A DNA stretch of 24,316 nucleotides from Ectopseudomonas composti (GTDB taxonomy: Bacteria; Pseudomonadota; Gammaproteobacteria; Pseudomonadales; Pseudomonadaceae), in assembly GCA_946886245.1 (NCBI GenBank), contig CAMPIF010000010.1, forward strand, positions 1-24,316, read 5' to 3'. Below are positions 14,393 through 22,272 of this stretch, piece by piece. The notes below the pieces were generated by a model. The model ran no database searches. It had not been told where the DNA came from and saw nothing but the letters and a program-made list of their open reading frames with translations. Made by a program: the position numbers and the translations under genes. Each line of letters begins with the position of its first letter. The first letter of the stretch is position 1.

Positions 14393-15070
14393 TCAATCTG
14401 CAAGGCGCGGAAGGAAGCTGGTATCGACGCTGTAACGTCGAGGGTCATTGGGATCGACCATTACCTGCAGAAATTCATTCCCGATAAACGGCTGCGGGTC
14501 GAACCACAGGTCTTCGCTGTAGAACAGATGTACTGCGCCGGTACTCGGGTTGCACCACTGACAGACCAATTGCCAGGCCGGCACATTGTTGAAGGTGGAA
14601 AACGGGTTGCGCCGGATTTCCACGAACTGTGCCTGTACGGCCTGACCTTTACGTATGAGCCGTTTGCGCCGGCTGTCGACCAGCGCCTCCGGCATTAACA
14701 GCGCCAGCCCGATCAACGTGAAGAACAAACCAATGGCACCCAGTATCAGGCTGATGAACCAGTTCTGCAGGAAGCTATCGATATGCGCGTGCTGCGGCTC
14801 CAGGGGGTCGTAGAACAATTCGACCGTATCGCCCTCGGCATAGCCAGATCGACTGCAGACCTCGCCCGTAAAGGTAATGCGCTCCCCCGGACGGGGAAAG
14901 AATTCGACGAGAGGGCAGCCCCGGCCCATCAACGCCACCACACTGCCGGTCGTTCGCACCATGCGTTCCTCTTCATTCCATCTGTGATTTTGTAGCAGCA
15001 ATGCGATGGCAATAAGAAAAGCGCCTACCACAGGAAAAGTCCATAACCAGCGATCATTCATGCTATTCAT
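14393..15070 (-). CDS. DUF3592 membrane protein lodged between trpI and trpB
   Basis: A 225-residue protein of the DUF3592 kind. There are two membrane segments, residues about 8-27 and 104-128, with an external domain between them built like others of the family: a variable start, [36 protein letters not shown], where GDxVxVxYDPxxP is the classic motif. After the second segment comes a cytosolic tail ([22 protein letters not shown]) and a second motif ending in [11 protein letters not shown]. The function is unknown. An alternative ATG at 15061 removes three residues and has a slightly better ribosome binding site. Base composition differs from the neighbours: sampled 60-base lines hold 27-35 G+C against 49 in a trpI line. 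The stop is four bases before trpI. Confidence 0.83.
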   Translation of the reverse strand: MNSMNDRWLWTFPVVGAFLIAIALLLQNHRWNEEERMVRTTGSVVALMGRGCPLVEFFPRPGERITFTGEVCSRSGYAEGDTVELFYDPLEPQHAHIDSFLQNWFISLILGAIGLFFTLIGLALLMPEALVDSRRKRLIRKGQAVQAQFVEIRRNPFSTFNNVPAWQLVCQWCNPSTGAVHLFYSEDLWFDPQPFIGNEFLQVMVDPNDPRRYSVDTSFLPRLAD

Positions 15071-15175
15071 CCATGATTAATATGTCAGAAAAAATCACAC
15101 GTTTAAGCAAATTAATCAGTTTTTATCTACCCCCTTCAAGCCTTAAGCTACCTCCATTGTCTGACCAACCAACGG
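15071..15175. promoter_or_regulatory. trpB / DUF3592-trpI divergent regulatory region
   Basis: This 105-base, AT-rich spacer has the position of the classical trpI-trpB control region, where TrpI binds in P. aeruginosa. It contains an inverted repeat TGATTAAT (15074-15081) and ATTAATCA (15111-15118) with a 29-base spacer. On the minus strand TTGAAG (15134-15139), 17 bases and ATTAAT give a fair promoter for the DUF3592-trpI unit. I cannot identify the two TrpI sites with confidence. Confidence 0.5.
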
Positions 15176-16411
15176 ATGACAGCCATGCCTGGTTCACAGA
15201 ATTCCTTTCGCACCGGCCCCGACGCTCGCGGCCTTTTCGGTCGCTTCGGCGGCCAGTTCGTCGCCGAAACCCTGATGCCGCTGATCAACTCGCTGGCCGC
15301 CGAATACGAGAAGGCCAAGAGCGATCCGGCCTTCCTCGAAGAACTCGCCTACTTCCAGCGCGACTACATCGGCCGCGCCAGCCCGCTGTACCACGCCGAG
15401 CGCCTCTCCGAGCACTTCGGCGGGGCGAAGATCTACCTCAAGCGCGAAGACCTGAACCACACCGGCGCGCACAAGATCAACAACTGCATCGGCCAGATCC
15501 TGCTGGCCAAGCGCATGGGCAAGCAGCGCATCATCGCCGAGACCGGCGCCGGCATGCACGGCGTGGCCACCGCCACCGTGGCCGCGCGCTTCGGCATGCA
15601 GTGCGTGGTGTACATGGGTACCACCGACATCGATCGCCAGCAGGCCAACGTCTTCCGCATGAAGCTGCTCGGCGCCGAGGTGATCCCGGTCACCGCCGGC
15701 ACCGGCACCCTCAAGGACGCCATGAATGAAGCCCTGCGCGACTGGGTGACCAACGTCCACAACACCTTCTACCTGATCGGCACCGCCGCCGGCCCGCATC
15801 CGTACCCGGCCATGGTGCGCGACTTCCAGTCGGTGATCGGTAACGAAGTGCGTGAGCAGATCCTGGAGAAGGAAGGGCGCCTGCCCGACTCGCTGGTCGC
15901 CTGCATCGGCGGCGGCTCCAACGCCATCGGCCTGTTCCACCCCTTCCTCGACGACGAAGGCGTGCAGATCGTCGGCGTCGAGGCCGCCGGCCATGGCGTC
16001 GATACCGGCAAGCATGCAGCGAGCATGGCCGGTGGCGCGCCGGGCGTACTGCATGGCAACCGTACCTTCCTGTTGCAGGATGACGACGGCCAGATCACCG
16101 ATGCCCACTCGATTTCCGCCGGCCTCGACTATCCCGGCGTCGGCCCGGAACACGCCTGGTTGCACGAGATCAAGCGCGTCGAATACGTACCGATCAGCGA
16201 TGACGAAGCCCTCGCAGCCTTCCACCAGTGCTGCCGCCTGGAAGGCATCATCCCGGCCCTGGAAAGCGCCCACGCGCTGGCCGAAGCCTTCAAGCGCGCA
16301 CCCAAATTGCCCAAGGACCACCTGATGGTGATCAACCTGTCCGGTCGTGGCGACAAGGACATGCAGACCGTGATGCACCACATGCAGGACAACCAGGAGA
16401 AGCACGCATGA
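15176..16411 (+). CDS. trpB: Tryptophan synthase beta subunit TrpB
   Basis: TrpB joins indole and serine to make tryptophan with pyridoxal phosphate, as the beta part of the alpha2-beta2 complex with TrpA. The 411-residue protein has all key features: [15 protein letters not shown] near the start, the PLP lysine in HTGAHKIN (Lys100 from the ATG at 15176), the glutamate in AETGAGMHG, the phosphate-binding GGGSNA loop and the C-terminal [15 protein letters not shown] with its Ser near PLP. Two ATG codons, 15176 and 15185, are possible; the first is used here, but neither has a strong ribosome binding site. The last codons overlap trpA in ATGA. Expression is expected to be activated by TrpI from the spacer at 15071-15175. 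Confidence 0.97.
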   Translation: MTAMPGSQNSFRTGPDARGLFGRFGGQFVAETLMPLINSLAAEYEKAKSDPAFLEELAYFQRDYIGRASPLYHAERLSEHFGGAKIYLKREDLNHTGAHKINNCIGQILLAKRMGKQRIIAETGAGMHGVATATVAARFGMQCVVYMGTTDIDRQQANVFRMKLLGAEVIPVTAGTGTLKDAMNEALRDWVTNVHNTFYLIGTAAGPHPYPAMVRDFQSVIGNEVREQILEKEGRLPDSLVACIGGGSNAIGLFHPFLDDEGVQIVGVEAAGHGVDTGKHAASMAGGAPGVLHGNRTFLLQDDDGQITDAHSISAGLDYPGVGPEHAWLHEIKRVEYVPISDDEALAAFHQCCRLEGIIPALESAHALAEAFKRAPKLPKDHLMVINLSGRGDKDMQTVMHHMQDNQEKHA

Positions 16412-17217
16412 GCCGCCTGCAGAACCGTTTCGCCGAACTGAAAGCGGAAAACCGCGCCGCGCTGGTGACCTTCATCACCGCCGGTGACCCCGACTACGCC
16501 ACCTCGCTGAGCATCCTCAAGGGCCTGCCGGACGCCGGCGCCGACGTGATCGAACTGGGCATGCCCTTCACCGATCCGATGGCCGACGGCCCGGCCATCC
16601 AGCTCGCCAACATCCGCGCGCTGGCCGGCAAACAGGGCATGCAGCAGACGCTGCAGATGGTTCGCGAATTCCGCGCAGGCAACCAGAGCACGCCGCTGGT
16701 GCTGATGGGCTACTACAACCCGATCTTCGTCTACGGCGTCGAGCGTTTCATCGCTGACGCCAAGGCCGCTGGCGTCGACGGTCTGATCGTGGTCGACCTG
16801 CCGCCGGAGCACAACGACGAGCTGTGCGAGCCGGCGCAAGCCGTTGGTCTGGACTTCATCCGCCTGACCACCCCGACCACCGACGACGACCGCCTGCCCA
16901 CCGTGCTGGCTGGCAGCTCCGGCTTCGTCTACTACGTGTCGGTAGCGGGCGTGACCGGCGCTGGCGCGGCGACCATGGATCATGTCGAGGAAGCCGTGGC
17001 ACGCCTGCGTCGCCACACCGACCTGCCGCTGTGCATCGGCTTCGGCATCCGTACCCCGCAGCACGCCGCCGAAGTGGCCAGGCGCGCCGAGGGCGCGGTG
17101 GTCGGCTCCGCGCTGATCGACAAGATCGCCGAAGCGCAAAGCCCGCAACAGGCCATCGACGGCGTACTCGGCCTGTGCCGCGAACTGGCCGAAGGGGTAC
17201 GTGGCGCGCGGCGCTGA
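16408..17217 (+). CDS. trpA: Tryptophan synthase alpha subunit TrpA
   Basis: TrpA splits indole-3-glycerol phosphate into indole and glyceraldehyde 3-phosphate; the indole passes through the channel to TrpB. The 269-residue TIM-barrel protein has the catalytic Glu49 (VIELGMPF), Asp60 (DPMADGP) and Tyr175 (SGFVYYVS), at the same positions as in the Salmonella and E. coli enzymes. Family motifs such as [18 protein letters not shown] and GAVVGSALI are complete. The start overlaps the trpB stop in ATGA, so the two are translationally coupled, which suits a tight stoichiometric complex. The strong hairpin at 17230-17268 ends the operon. The C-terminus is slightly basic (GVRGARR). Confidence 0.97.
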   Translation: MSRLQNRFAELKAENRAALVTFITAGDPDYATSLSILKGLPDAGADVIELGMPFTDPMADGPAIQLANIRALAGKQGMQQTLQMVREFRAGNQSTPLVLMGYYNPIFVYGVERFIADAKAAGVDGLIVVDLPPEHNDELCEPAQAVGLDFIRLTTPTTDDDRLPTVLAGSSGFVYYVSVAGVTGAGAATMDHVEEAVARLRRHTDLPLCIGFGIRTPQHAAEVARRAEGAVVGSALIDKIAEAQSPQQAIDGVLGLCRELAEGVRGARR

Positions 17218-17229
17218 TCCCAAGCCCCA

Positions 17230-17268
17230 AAAAAACCGCTGCCCTATCGCAAGGTGCAGCGGTTTTTT
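17230..17268. terminator. Bidirectional terminator between trpA and the SulP gene
   Basis: AAAAAACCGCTGC (17230-17242) and GCAGCGGTTTTTT (17256-17268) are perfect 13-base complements around a 13-base loop. T-runs are present on both strands. It lies between converging genes. Confidence 0.88.
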
Positions 17269-17281
17269 CGTTACGGCGTCA

Positions 17282-18718
17282 CTACTCGCTCGCCCGCTTG
17301 AGCAGCTGCTTGCAACGCTCGGACAGGTGCACCACGCGCAGGTGCTTGCCGGCGCGCTCGTAGCGCTCGCGCAGGGTTTTCAGCGCGGCGATGGCCGAGT
17401 AGTCGACGAAGCTCAGGTGGCGGCAGTCCAGCGTCACCTGCTGTGGGTCATCGGCCGGCTCGAATTGCGCCAGGAAGGTGGTGCAGGAGGCGAAGAACAA
17501 TGTGCCGTGCACGCGGTACAGCTTGCTGCCATCGGCCTGCATATCGCTGTCGGCGTAAAGCTCGCGGGCATGCTGCCAGGCGAAGTTGAGCGCAGCGATG
17601 ACGATGCCGCAGAGCACCGCCGTTGCCAGGTCGGTGGCCACCGTGATGGCGGTCACCGCGACGATCACCAGCACGTCGTTGGCCGGCACCTTGCCGGCGA
17701 CACGCAGCGATCCCCAGGCGAAGGTCTGCTGCGCCACCACGAACATCACGCCGACCAGCGCGGCCAGCGGGATGCGCTCGATCAGTGGCGAGAGAAACAG
17801 CACGAAGAGCAGGATCATCACCCCGGCGACCACACCGGACAGCCGGCCGCGCCCACCCGAGCCGAGGTTGATCACGGTCTGGCCGATCATCGCGCAGCCA
17901 CCCATGCCGCCGAACAGACCGGACGTCATGTTGGCTACGCCGAGCGCCACGCACTCGCGATCCGGGTGGCCGCGCGTGGCGGTGATTTCGTCGGTCAGGT
18001 TCAGGGTCAGCAGGGTTTCCAGCAGGCCGACCAGGGCCATCAACACCGCGTAGGGGGCGATGATGACGAGGGTTTGCAGATTCCAGGGAATGTCCGGCCA
18101 CACCAGGCTCGGCAGACCGCCGGCAATCTGCGCCATGTCGCCGAGGGTATGGGTCGGCAGATCCATCAGGTAGACCAGCGCGCCGATGCCGAGGATTGCG
18201 ACCAGCGCAGGCGGCACGGCACGGGTCAGGCGCGGCAGCAGGTAGACGATGAGCATGGTCAGCGCCACCAGCCCGAGCATCAGGTACAACGCGTTGCCTT
18301 GCAGCCAGTGGCCGTCGTGCTGGAAGTGCTCGAACTGGGCCAGGGCGATGATGATCGCCAGGCCGTTGACGAAGCCCAGCATCACCGGGTGCGGCACCAT
18401 ACGGATCAGCTTGCCCAGGCGCAGCAAGCCGAACGCCAGCATGATCAGACCACCGAGCAGCACCGTGGCCAGCAAGTACTGCACGCCGTGCTGTATCACC
18501 AGCGCAACGATCACCACCGCCATCGAGCCGGCCGCGCCGGAGATCATCCCCGGCCGGCCACCGAACAAGGCGGTGAGGGTGCAGATGATGAAGGCGCCGT
18601 ACAGGCCCATCAGCGGGTTGACCTGGGCCACCAGGGCGAAGGCGATGCACTCGGGCACCAGGGCGAAGGACGAGGTCAGGCCGGCCAGCAGGTCGGCGCG
18701 TAGGCGTGCGGGTTTCAT
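17282..18718 (-). CDS. SulP family inorganic anion transporter with STAS domain
   Basis: A 478-residue protein of the SLC26/SulP family. The membrane part (residues about 10-385, 12-14 segments) has family stretches such as DLLAGLTSSFALVPECIAFA, GLYGAFIICTLTALFGG, ISGAAGSMAVVIVAL near the anion site and the second half-repeat with GGMGGCAMIGQTVINLGSGGRGRLSG. The C-terminus (about residue 395 onward) is a STAS domain: YRVHGTLFFASCTTFLAQF, DCRHLSFVDYSAIAAL, KTLRERYERAGKHLRVVHL. Substrate may be sulfate, bicarbonate or another anion; this type is often annotated as sulfate permease but the sequence does not settle it. The gene is convergent with trpA at the terminator 17230-17268. No strong ribosome binding site precedes the ATG at 18718. 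Confidence 0.93.
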   Translation of the reverse strand: MKPARLRADLLAGLTSSFALVPECIAFALVAQVNPLMGLYGAFIICTLTALFGGRPGMISGAAGSMAVVIVALVIQHGVQYLLATVLLGGLIMLAFGLLRLGKLIRMVPHPVMLGFVNGLAIIIALAQFEHFQHDGHWLQGNALYLMLGLVALTMLIVYLLPRLTRAVPPALVAILGIGALVYLMDLPTHTLGDMAQIAGGLPSLVWPDIPWNLQTLVIIAPYAVLMALVGLLETLLTLNLTDEITATRGHPDRECVALGVANMTSGLFGGMGGCAMIGQTVINLGSGGRGRLSGVVAGVMILLFVLFLSPLIERIPLAALVGVMFVVAQQTFAWGSLRVAGKVPANDVLVIVAVTAITVATDLATAVLCGIVIAALNFAWQHARELYADSDMQADGSKLYRVHGTLFFASCTTFLAQFEPADDPQQVTLDCRHLSFVDYSAIAALKTLRERYERAGKHLRVVHLSERCKQLLKRASE

Positions 18719-18820
18719 GAGCGGGCGTGTGAACAGGCAAAAGGGCGCGCATGTTAGCGCCCCAAGCGACTTGCCGTCATGCGCTCATAGATGACCGGGG
18801 AATCAGCAGCCTGGTCCATA

Positions 18821-18847
18821 CCCTGTGAGTGCATGGCAATCACAGGG
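18821..18847 (-). terminator. Hairpin after the small exported-protein gene
   Basis: CCCTGTGA (18821-18828) and TCACAGGG (18840-18847) are perfect complements around an 11-base loop, 21 bases beyond the stop codon at 18868. No T-run follows, so it may be only a transcript-end hairpin. The spacing of the TGTGA/TCACA halves is too long for a CRP/Vfr site. Confidence 0.35.
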
Positions 18848-18867
18848 CAGAGGCTGTCAGGCATCGC

Positions 18868-19266
18868 TTACCGATACAAAGCGCACAGCGGCTCGATCTT
18901 GTCGCCCTTGACGTAGGAGAAATTCAGCTTGAGGCCTTCGATCTCCATGCCCAGCTCCATGGTCTTGGCATTGAAAGCCAGCACCTGCAGATCGAAGCTC
19001 TGATAGGGCGAAGTGATGTGGATGGTCTGGCCATCCTCGCTGAGGCGATAGTCGGAGACTTCCACCTCCCGCTCGCCCGGCTCTGCGCAATTGAACGGAT
19101 GCAGGTCGCTCTTACCGTCGGCCTTGAACTCGACGACGTTGGCGATACCGTTGTTCAGCGGCGTCATGGCCCAGATGCCGAGCAGTTGATCCTGGCGTTC
19201 GATCGTGGCGGCACTGGCCGCGCTCGACAACAGGGCGAACAGGGGAACACACAGCAGTTTCTTCAT
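18868..19266 (-). CDS. Small exported protein, unknown function
   Basis: A 132-residue protein with the signal peptide MKKLLCVPLFALLSSAASAA, cleaved probably after ASA. The mature part of about 112 residues alternates strands (LLGIWAMTPLNNG, ANVVEFKADGKSDLHPFNC, EVEVSDYRLSEDGQTIHIT, LAFNAKTMELGMEI, LNFSYVKGDKIEPLC), which looks like a small lipocalin-like beta barrel with two cysteines (in PFNC and EPLC) that could pair. I do not recognise the family. AAGGAAAT lies a few bases before the ATG. It is divergent from the SDR gene starting at 19417, with 150 bases between. Confidence 0.72.
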   Translation of the reverse strand: MKKLLCVPLFALLSSAASAATIERQDQLLGIWAMTPLNNGIANVVEFKADGKSDLHPFNCAEPGEREVEVSDYRLSEDGQTIHITSPYQSFDLQVLAFNAKTMELGMEIEGLKLNFSYVKGDKIEPLCALYR

Positions 19267-19416
19267 GGGATTTCCTTATCGGATGCTGAGGCACGTCCAC
19301 AGGCGGACATGCGCGGCGCCGATGCTACCTGCATCCGGCAAAGTCGGACACCAAGGGCGCCACACTTCGACAGCCCGGCATATATTCTGAACACCAGAAC
19401 AACAAGGAGCCCAGTC

Positions 19417-20160
19417 ATGAACAAGAACCTGCTGATCACCGGTGCCAGTCGCGGCATCGGCCGTGCCACAGCCCTGATGGCCGCGGCTGACGGCTGGACG
19501 GTCGGCGTGAACTACCGCAGCGACCGCGAAGCCGCCAATGAGGTGGTGGCGCAGATCGAAGCCATGGGCGGCAAGGCCGTTGCGCTGCCAGGTGATGTCG
19601 CCAACGAGGACGATGTGCTGCGCCTGTTCGAGGCCATGGACAAGCTCGGCGCGCTGCACGGCCTGGTAGTCAATGCCGGCATCGTCGCCCCGCCCATGCC
19701 GCTGCTGGAGATGAGCGGCGAACGCCTGCAACGGATGTTCGACGTCAATGTGCTGGGCAGCTACCTCACCGCGCGCGAAGGGGCCCGGCGCATGGCCCAC
19801 AGCCGTGGTGGAGAGGGTGGTTCGATGGTGCTGGTATCGTCGGTGGCCGCCAGTCTCGGCTCGCCCTTCGAGTATGTCGACTACGCCGGAGCCAAAGGCG
19901 CCATGGACGTGCTGACTCGCGGCCTGGCCAAGGAACTGGGCGGCGAGGGCGTGCGGGTCAACGCCGTGCGCCCGGGATTGATCGATACCGAGATTCACGC
20001 CAGCGGTGGCCAGCCGGATCGCGCCGAGCGCCTGGGCAAGGCGACACCGCTGGGCCGCGCCGGGCGCGCCGAGGAAGTCGCCGAAGCCATCGTCTGGCTG
20101 CTCGGTGACAAGGCCAGCTATACCACCGGCGCGCTGATCGATATCGCCGGCGGGCGCTGA
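19417..20160 (+). CDS. SDR family oxidoreductase, YgfF-like
   Basis: A 247-residue classical short-chain dehydrogenase/reductase. It has the TGASRGIG cofactor motif (Thr8-Gly9 to Gly15), the NAG motif at 86-88, Asn111, Ser141/142 in VLVSSVAAS and the Tyr156 and Lys160 pair (YAGAK). Long stretches resemble E. coli YgfF (glucose/ribitol-dehydrogenase-like): VSSVAASLGSPFEYVDYAGA, then RVNAVRPGLIDTEIHASGG and DKASYTTGALIDIAGGR. Preference for NADP is likely because of Arg12 and the NYRSDREAA segment. The substrate is unknown. AAGGAG lies just before the ATG at 19417; TATATT at 19381-19386 is a plausible -10 box. It is convergent with the dkgB gene. Confidence 0.92.
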   Translation: MNKNLLITGASRGIGRATALMAAADGWTVGVNYRSDREAANEVVAQIEAMGGKAVALPGDVANEDDVLRLFEAMDKLGALHGLVVNAGIVAPPMPLLEMSGERLQRMFDVNVLGSYLTAREGARRMAHSRGGEGGSMVLVSSVAASLGSPFEYVDYAGAKGAMDVLTRGLAKELGGEGVRVNAVRPGLIDTEIHASGGQPDRAERLGKATPLGRAGRAEEVAEAIVWLLGDKASYTTGALIDIAGGR

Positions 20161-20176
20161 GGCACGCTCTACAGCC

Positions 20177-20214
20177 GGTGCGCACGGCGCCAGGTAGGGT
20201 GCGCCATGCGCACC
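20177..20214. repeat. REP-like inverted repeat of the GGTGCGCA type
   Basis: GGTGCGCACGGCGC (20177-20190) faces GCGCCATGCGCACC (20201-20214), with one mismatch in 14 bases and a 10-base loop. GTAGGGTGCGCC is a familiar opening of short palindromic repeats in Pseudomonas genomes. It occupies the 83-base gap between the converging SDR and dkgB genes and could also act as a transcript-end hairpin. Confidence 0.6.
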
Positions 20215-20243
20215 GCTGGCAATCCGGACGACCTTCCGTGTGC

Positions 20244-21047
20244 TCAATCCCAGCGCGGCGCGAAACCCGGGTTGGCGACTCGCTCGCCACGCTCCAGAGT
20301 CGCGATGGCGGCCATGTCCTCGTCGCTCAGGCGCAGTTCGGCGGCAACCAGGTTGGCCGCCAGGTTCTCGCGCCTGGTCGAGGACGGAATCACCGCATGA
20401 CCCTGCTGCAGCGACCAGGCCAGGGCGACCTGCGCCGGGCTGGCGCCATGGGCAGCGGCGATGCGCTGGATCACTGGCTCTGCCAGCACCTTGCCGTAGG
20501 CCAGCGGCATGTAGGCGGTGAGATGGATCCCCTGCTGCCGGGAGAACTCCACCAGCTTGCGGTTCTGCAGCAGCGGATGGATTTCCACCTGATTGGTGGC
20601 GATCTCGTCCTTGCCCACGGCTTCGATAGCCCGGCGCAAATGGGCGATGGTGAAGTTGGACACGCCGATGGCGGCGGTCAGGCCCTGGCGCTTGGCGTCC
20701 AGCAACTCGCCCAGGTACTGCGCCACGGGAAGCTCATCGTTCGGCGACGGCCAGTGGATCAGGGTCAGGTCGACCCGCTCCAGGCCCAGACGCTGCAGGC
20801 TCCCCTGCAAACTGGCGATCACCCGGCCGCTGCCGAGGTTCTCGGTCCAGACCTTGGTGGTGACGAACAGCTCATCGCGCGCCACCTTGCTGGCGGCGAT
20901 GGCCTGGCCGATCGCCGCCTCGTTGCCGTAGATCTGCGCCGTGTCGATATGCCGGTAACCCAGCTCCAGGCCCGTGCGGACCGAGTCGATGGCGATCTGG
21001 TCCTTGAGGCGGAAGGTGCCAAGACCGAAGGGGGGAATGAATTTCAT
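20244..21047 (-). CDS. dkgB: Aldo/keto reductase, 2,5-didehydrogluconate reductase B (DkgB)
   Basis: A 267-residue NADPH-dependent aldo/keto reductase that matches E. coli DkgB (YafB) closely, for instance [73 protein letters not shown] and PSSTRRENL. The catalytic tetrad is Asp35, Tyr40, Lys65 and His98. It reduces 2,5-diketo-D-gluconate and also methylglyoxal and other reactive aldehydes. The GTG that could start at 21062 is rejected because it is part of the GAGG ribosome binding site of the ATG at 21047. The YafC-like LysR gene is divergent at 21237, the same pairing as yafB-yafC in E. coli, so the regulator probably controls it. Confidence 0.92.
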   Translation of the reverse strand: MKFIPPFGLGTFRLKDQIAIDSVRTGLELGYRHIDTAQIYGNEAAIGQAIAASKVARDELFVTTKVWTENLGSGRVIASLQGSLQRLGLERVDLTLIHWPSPNDELPVAQYLGELLDAKRQGLTAAIGVSNFTIAHLRRAIEAVGKDEIATNQVEIHPLLQNRKLVEFSRQQGIHLTAYMPLAYGKVLAEPVIQRIAAAHGASPAQVALAWSLQQGHAVIPSSTRRENLAANLVAAELRLSDEDMAAIATLERGERVANPGFAPRWD

Positions 21048-21200
21048 GACCAATATCCTCACAGATCGTGAATGGATGGCCGATCAGCAAACCGGCGCAG
21101 GGACTGAATGGTTCGGCCCGTGCAGGCCCAAGGCAAAGGGCGAGCAGCAGGCAGGCTTGATGGAGAGCAGTATCCGCGCCAGACTCATGCGGAAAAACCT

Positions 21201-21234
21201 GTCAAACCAGCAAACACCTTTGACTGAAGATCAA
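21201..21234. promoter_or_regulatory. LysR-type operator candidates ahead of the YafC-like gene
   Basis: Two overlapping dyads stand just before the start codon at 21237: GTCAAA (21201-21206) facing TTTGAC (21219-21224) with 12 bases between, and TTGACTGAAGATCAA (21220-21234), a TTGA-N7-TCAA palindrome of the T-N11-A form expected for LysR-type regulators. Autoregulation and control of the divergent dkgB gene are inferred. Confidence 0.45.
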
Positions 21235-21236
21235 CA

Positions 21237-22130
21237 ATGAAGACCAGCCTGGAAGAAATGCTCGCCTTCACCAGCGTGGTCGACTGCGGCTCGATCAGCG
21301 CGGCCGCCGAGCAGCTCGAACAAACGGCGTCCGGCGTCAGCCGTGCCCTCAGCCGGCTGGAGGAAAAGCTTGCCGTCACCTTGCTACGCCGCACCACCCG
21401 GCGCCTGGAGCTGACCGAGGAGGGCGAGATATTCCTGGCCCAGGCGCGGCGCATCCTCGCCAGTGTCGAGGATGCGGAGGAGCAGATGACCCTGCGCCGC
21501 CAGGCACCGGCCGGGCGCCTGCGAATCAACACCGCCTCGCCCTTCATGCTGCATGTGATCGTGCCGCTGATCGGCGAGTTTCGCGCGCTTTATCCACAGA
21601 TCGAACTGGAGCTGAACAGCGACGATCGTATCATCGACCTGCTGGAGCGCCGCACCGATCTGGCCATCCGCATCGGCAACCTGCCGGACTCCAGCCTGCA
21701 TGCCAGGCCGCTGTGCCACAGCCGCCGCCGCGTGCTGGCCAGCCCGGAGTACCTGCGCCGCCATGGCACGCCAACGCGTACCGAGGAGCTGGCCGGGCAC
21801 AGCCTGATCGGCTTCACCGAGCCGGACAGCCTCAACGAATGGCCGCTACGCCACGCCCTCGGCGAGCGCTGGCGCATCACCCCGAGCCTGCGCGCCTCCA
21901 GCGGCGACACCATTCTCGAACTGGCCCTGGCTGGCGAAGGCCTGGTGTGCCTGTCGGACTTCATGACTGACGGCACTCGCGCCAGCGGCGCGCTGGTCGA
22001 GGTGCTGGACGCGCAACGCGTGGAGGTGCGCCAGCCGATCAACGCGGTGTACTACCGCAACACCGCGCTGGCGTCGCGCATCACCTGCTTTCTCGATTTT
22101 CTCAGCGAGCGGCTGGGCGGCCCGACCTGA
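21237..22130 (+). CDS. LysR-type transcriptional regulator, YafC-like
   Basis: A 297-residue LysR family regulator with the winged helix-turn-helix at about residues 17-40 (GSISAAAEQLEQTASGVSRA) and a LysR substrate domain from about 90. It is close in pattern to E. coli YafC: RTTRRLELTEEGE, LRINTASPFMLHVIVPLI, RRTDLAIRIGNLPDSSLHAR, HSLIGFTEPDSLNEWP, CLSDFMTDG and FLDFLSER. It belongs to the large group of regulators controlling nearby oxidoreductases. The ATG at 21237 has only a weak ribosome binding site (GAAGA), and operator-like dyads overlap this zone. The spacer of 189 bases to the divergent dkgB holds both promoters. The gene converges on pbpG, with a repeat and a terminator between. 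Confidence 0.9.
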   Translation: MKTSLEEMLAFTSVVDCGSISAAAEQLEQTASGVSRALSRLEEKLAVTLLRRTTRRLELTEEGEIFLAQARRILASVEDAEEQMTLRRQAPAGRLRINTASPFMLHVIVPLIGEFRALYPQIELELNSDDRIIDLLERRTDLAIRIGNLPDSSLHARPLCHSRRRVLASPEYLRRHGTPTRTEELAGHSLIGFTEPDSLNEWPLRHALGERWRITPSLRASSGDTILELALAGEGLVCLSDFMTDGTRASGALVEVLDAQRVEVRQPINAVYYRNTALASRITCFLDFLSERLGGPT

Positions 22131-22156
22131 GGCACCACGACCGAGAAAAATCGACC

Positions 22157-22215
22157 GTAGCCTGGATGCAATCCGGGGAAACAGTTGAAAGGCCCCGGAT
22201 TGCATCCGGATCTAC
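22157..22215. repeat. REPIN-like long inverted repeat
   Basis: Left arm 22157-22178 begins GTAGCCTGGATGCAATCC and right arm 22193-22215 ends GGATTGCATCCGGATCTAC. The arms are complementary over nearly all of 22 bases with a 14-base loop. This GTAGCC-GGATGCAATCCGGG type of palindrome is common between genes in Pseudomonas and relatives. It lies between converging genes and may be one of a dispersed family, which I cannot count from one window. Confidence 0.8.
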
Positions 22216-22225
22216 ATGACAGCAC

Positions 22226-22258
22226 AACGAAAAAGGGCGACTCAACGAGTCGCCCTTT
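22226..22258 (-). terminator. Terminator of pbpG
   Basis: On the minus strand, AAAGGGCGACTC (complement of 22247-22258) pairs with GAGTCGCCCTTT (complement of 22232-22243) around GTT, followed by TTCGTT, so the T-run after the stem is TTTTTCGTT. It lies 15 bases after the pbpG stop codon. Confidence 0.8.
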
Positions 22259-22272
22259 CTGTCACCGCTGCA

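Noticed and set aside
15194..16405. Minus-strand frame covering trpB
   Set aside because: trpB is unmistakable on the other strand; the antisense product is low in complexity.
17201..18703. 500-codon plus-strand frame opposite the SulP gene
   Set aside because: Extremely rich in Gln, His and Asp, the usual shadow of a transporter gene; the terminator at 17230-17268 lies within its start.
18824..18844. TGTGA...TCACA as a CRP/Vfr binding site
   Set aside because: The halves are 11 bases apart, not the required six.
18829..19416. Extension of the SDR gene far upstream to 18829
   Set aside because: It would cross the divergent exported-protein gene; the SDR fold and ribosome binding site start at 19417.
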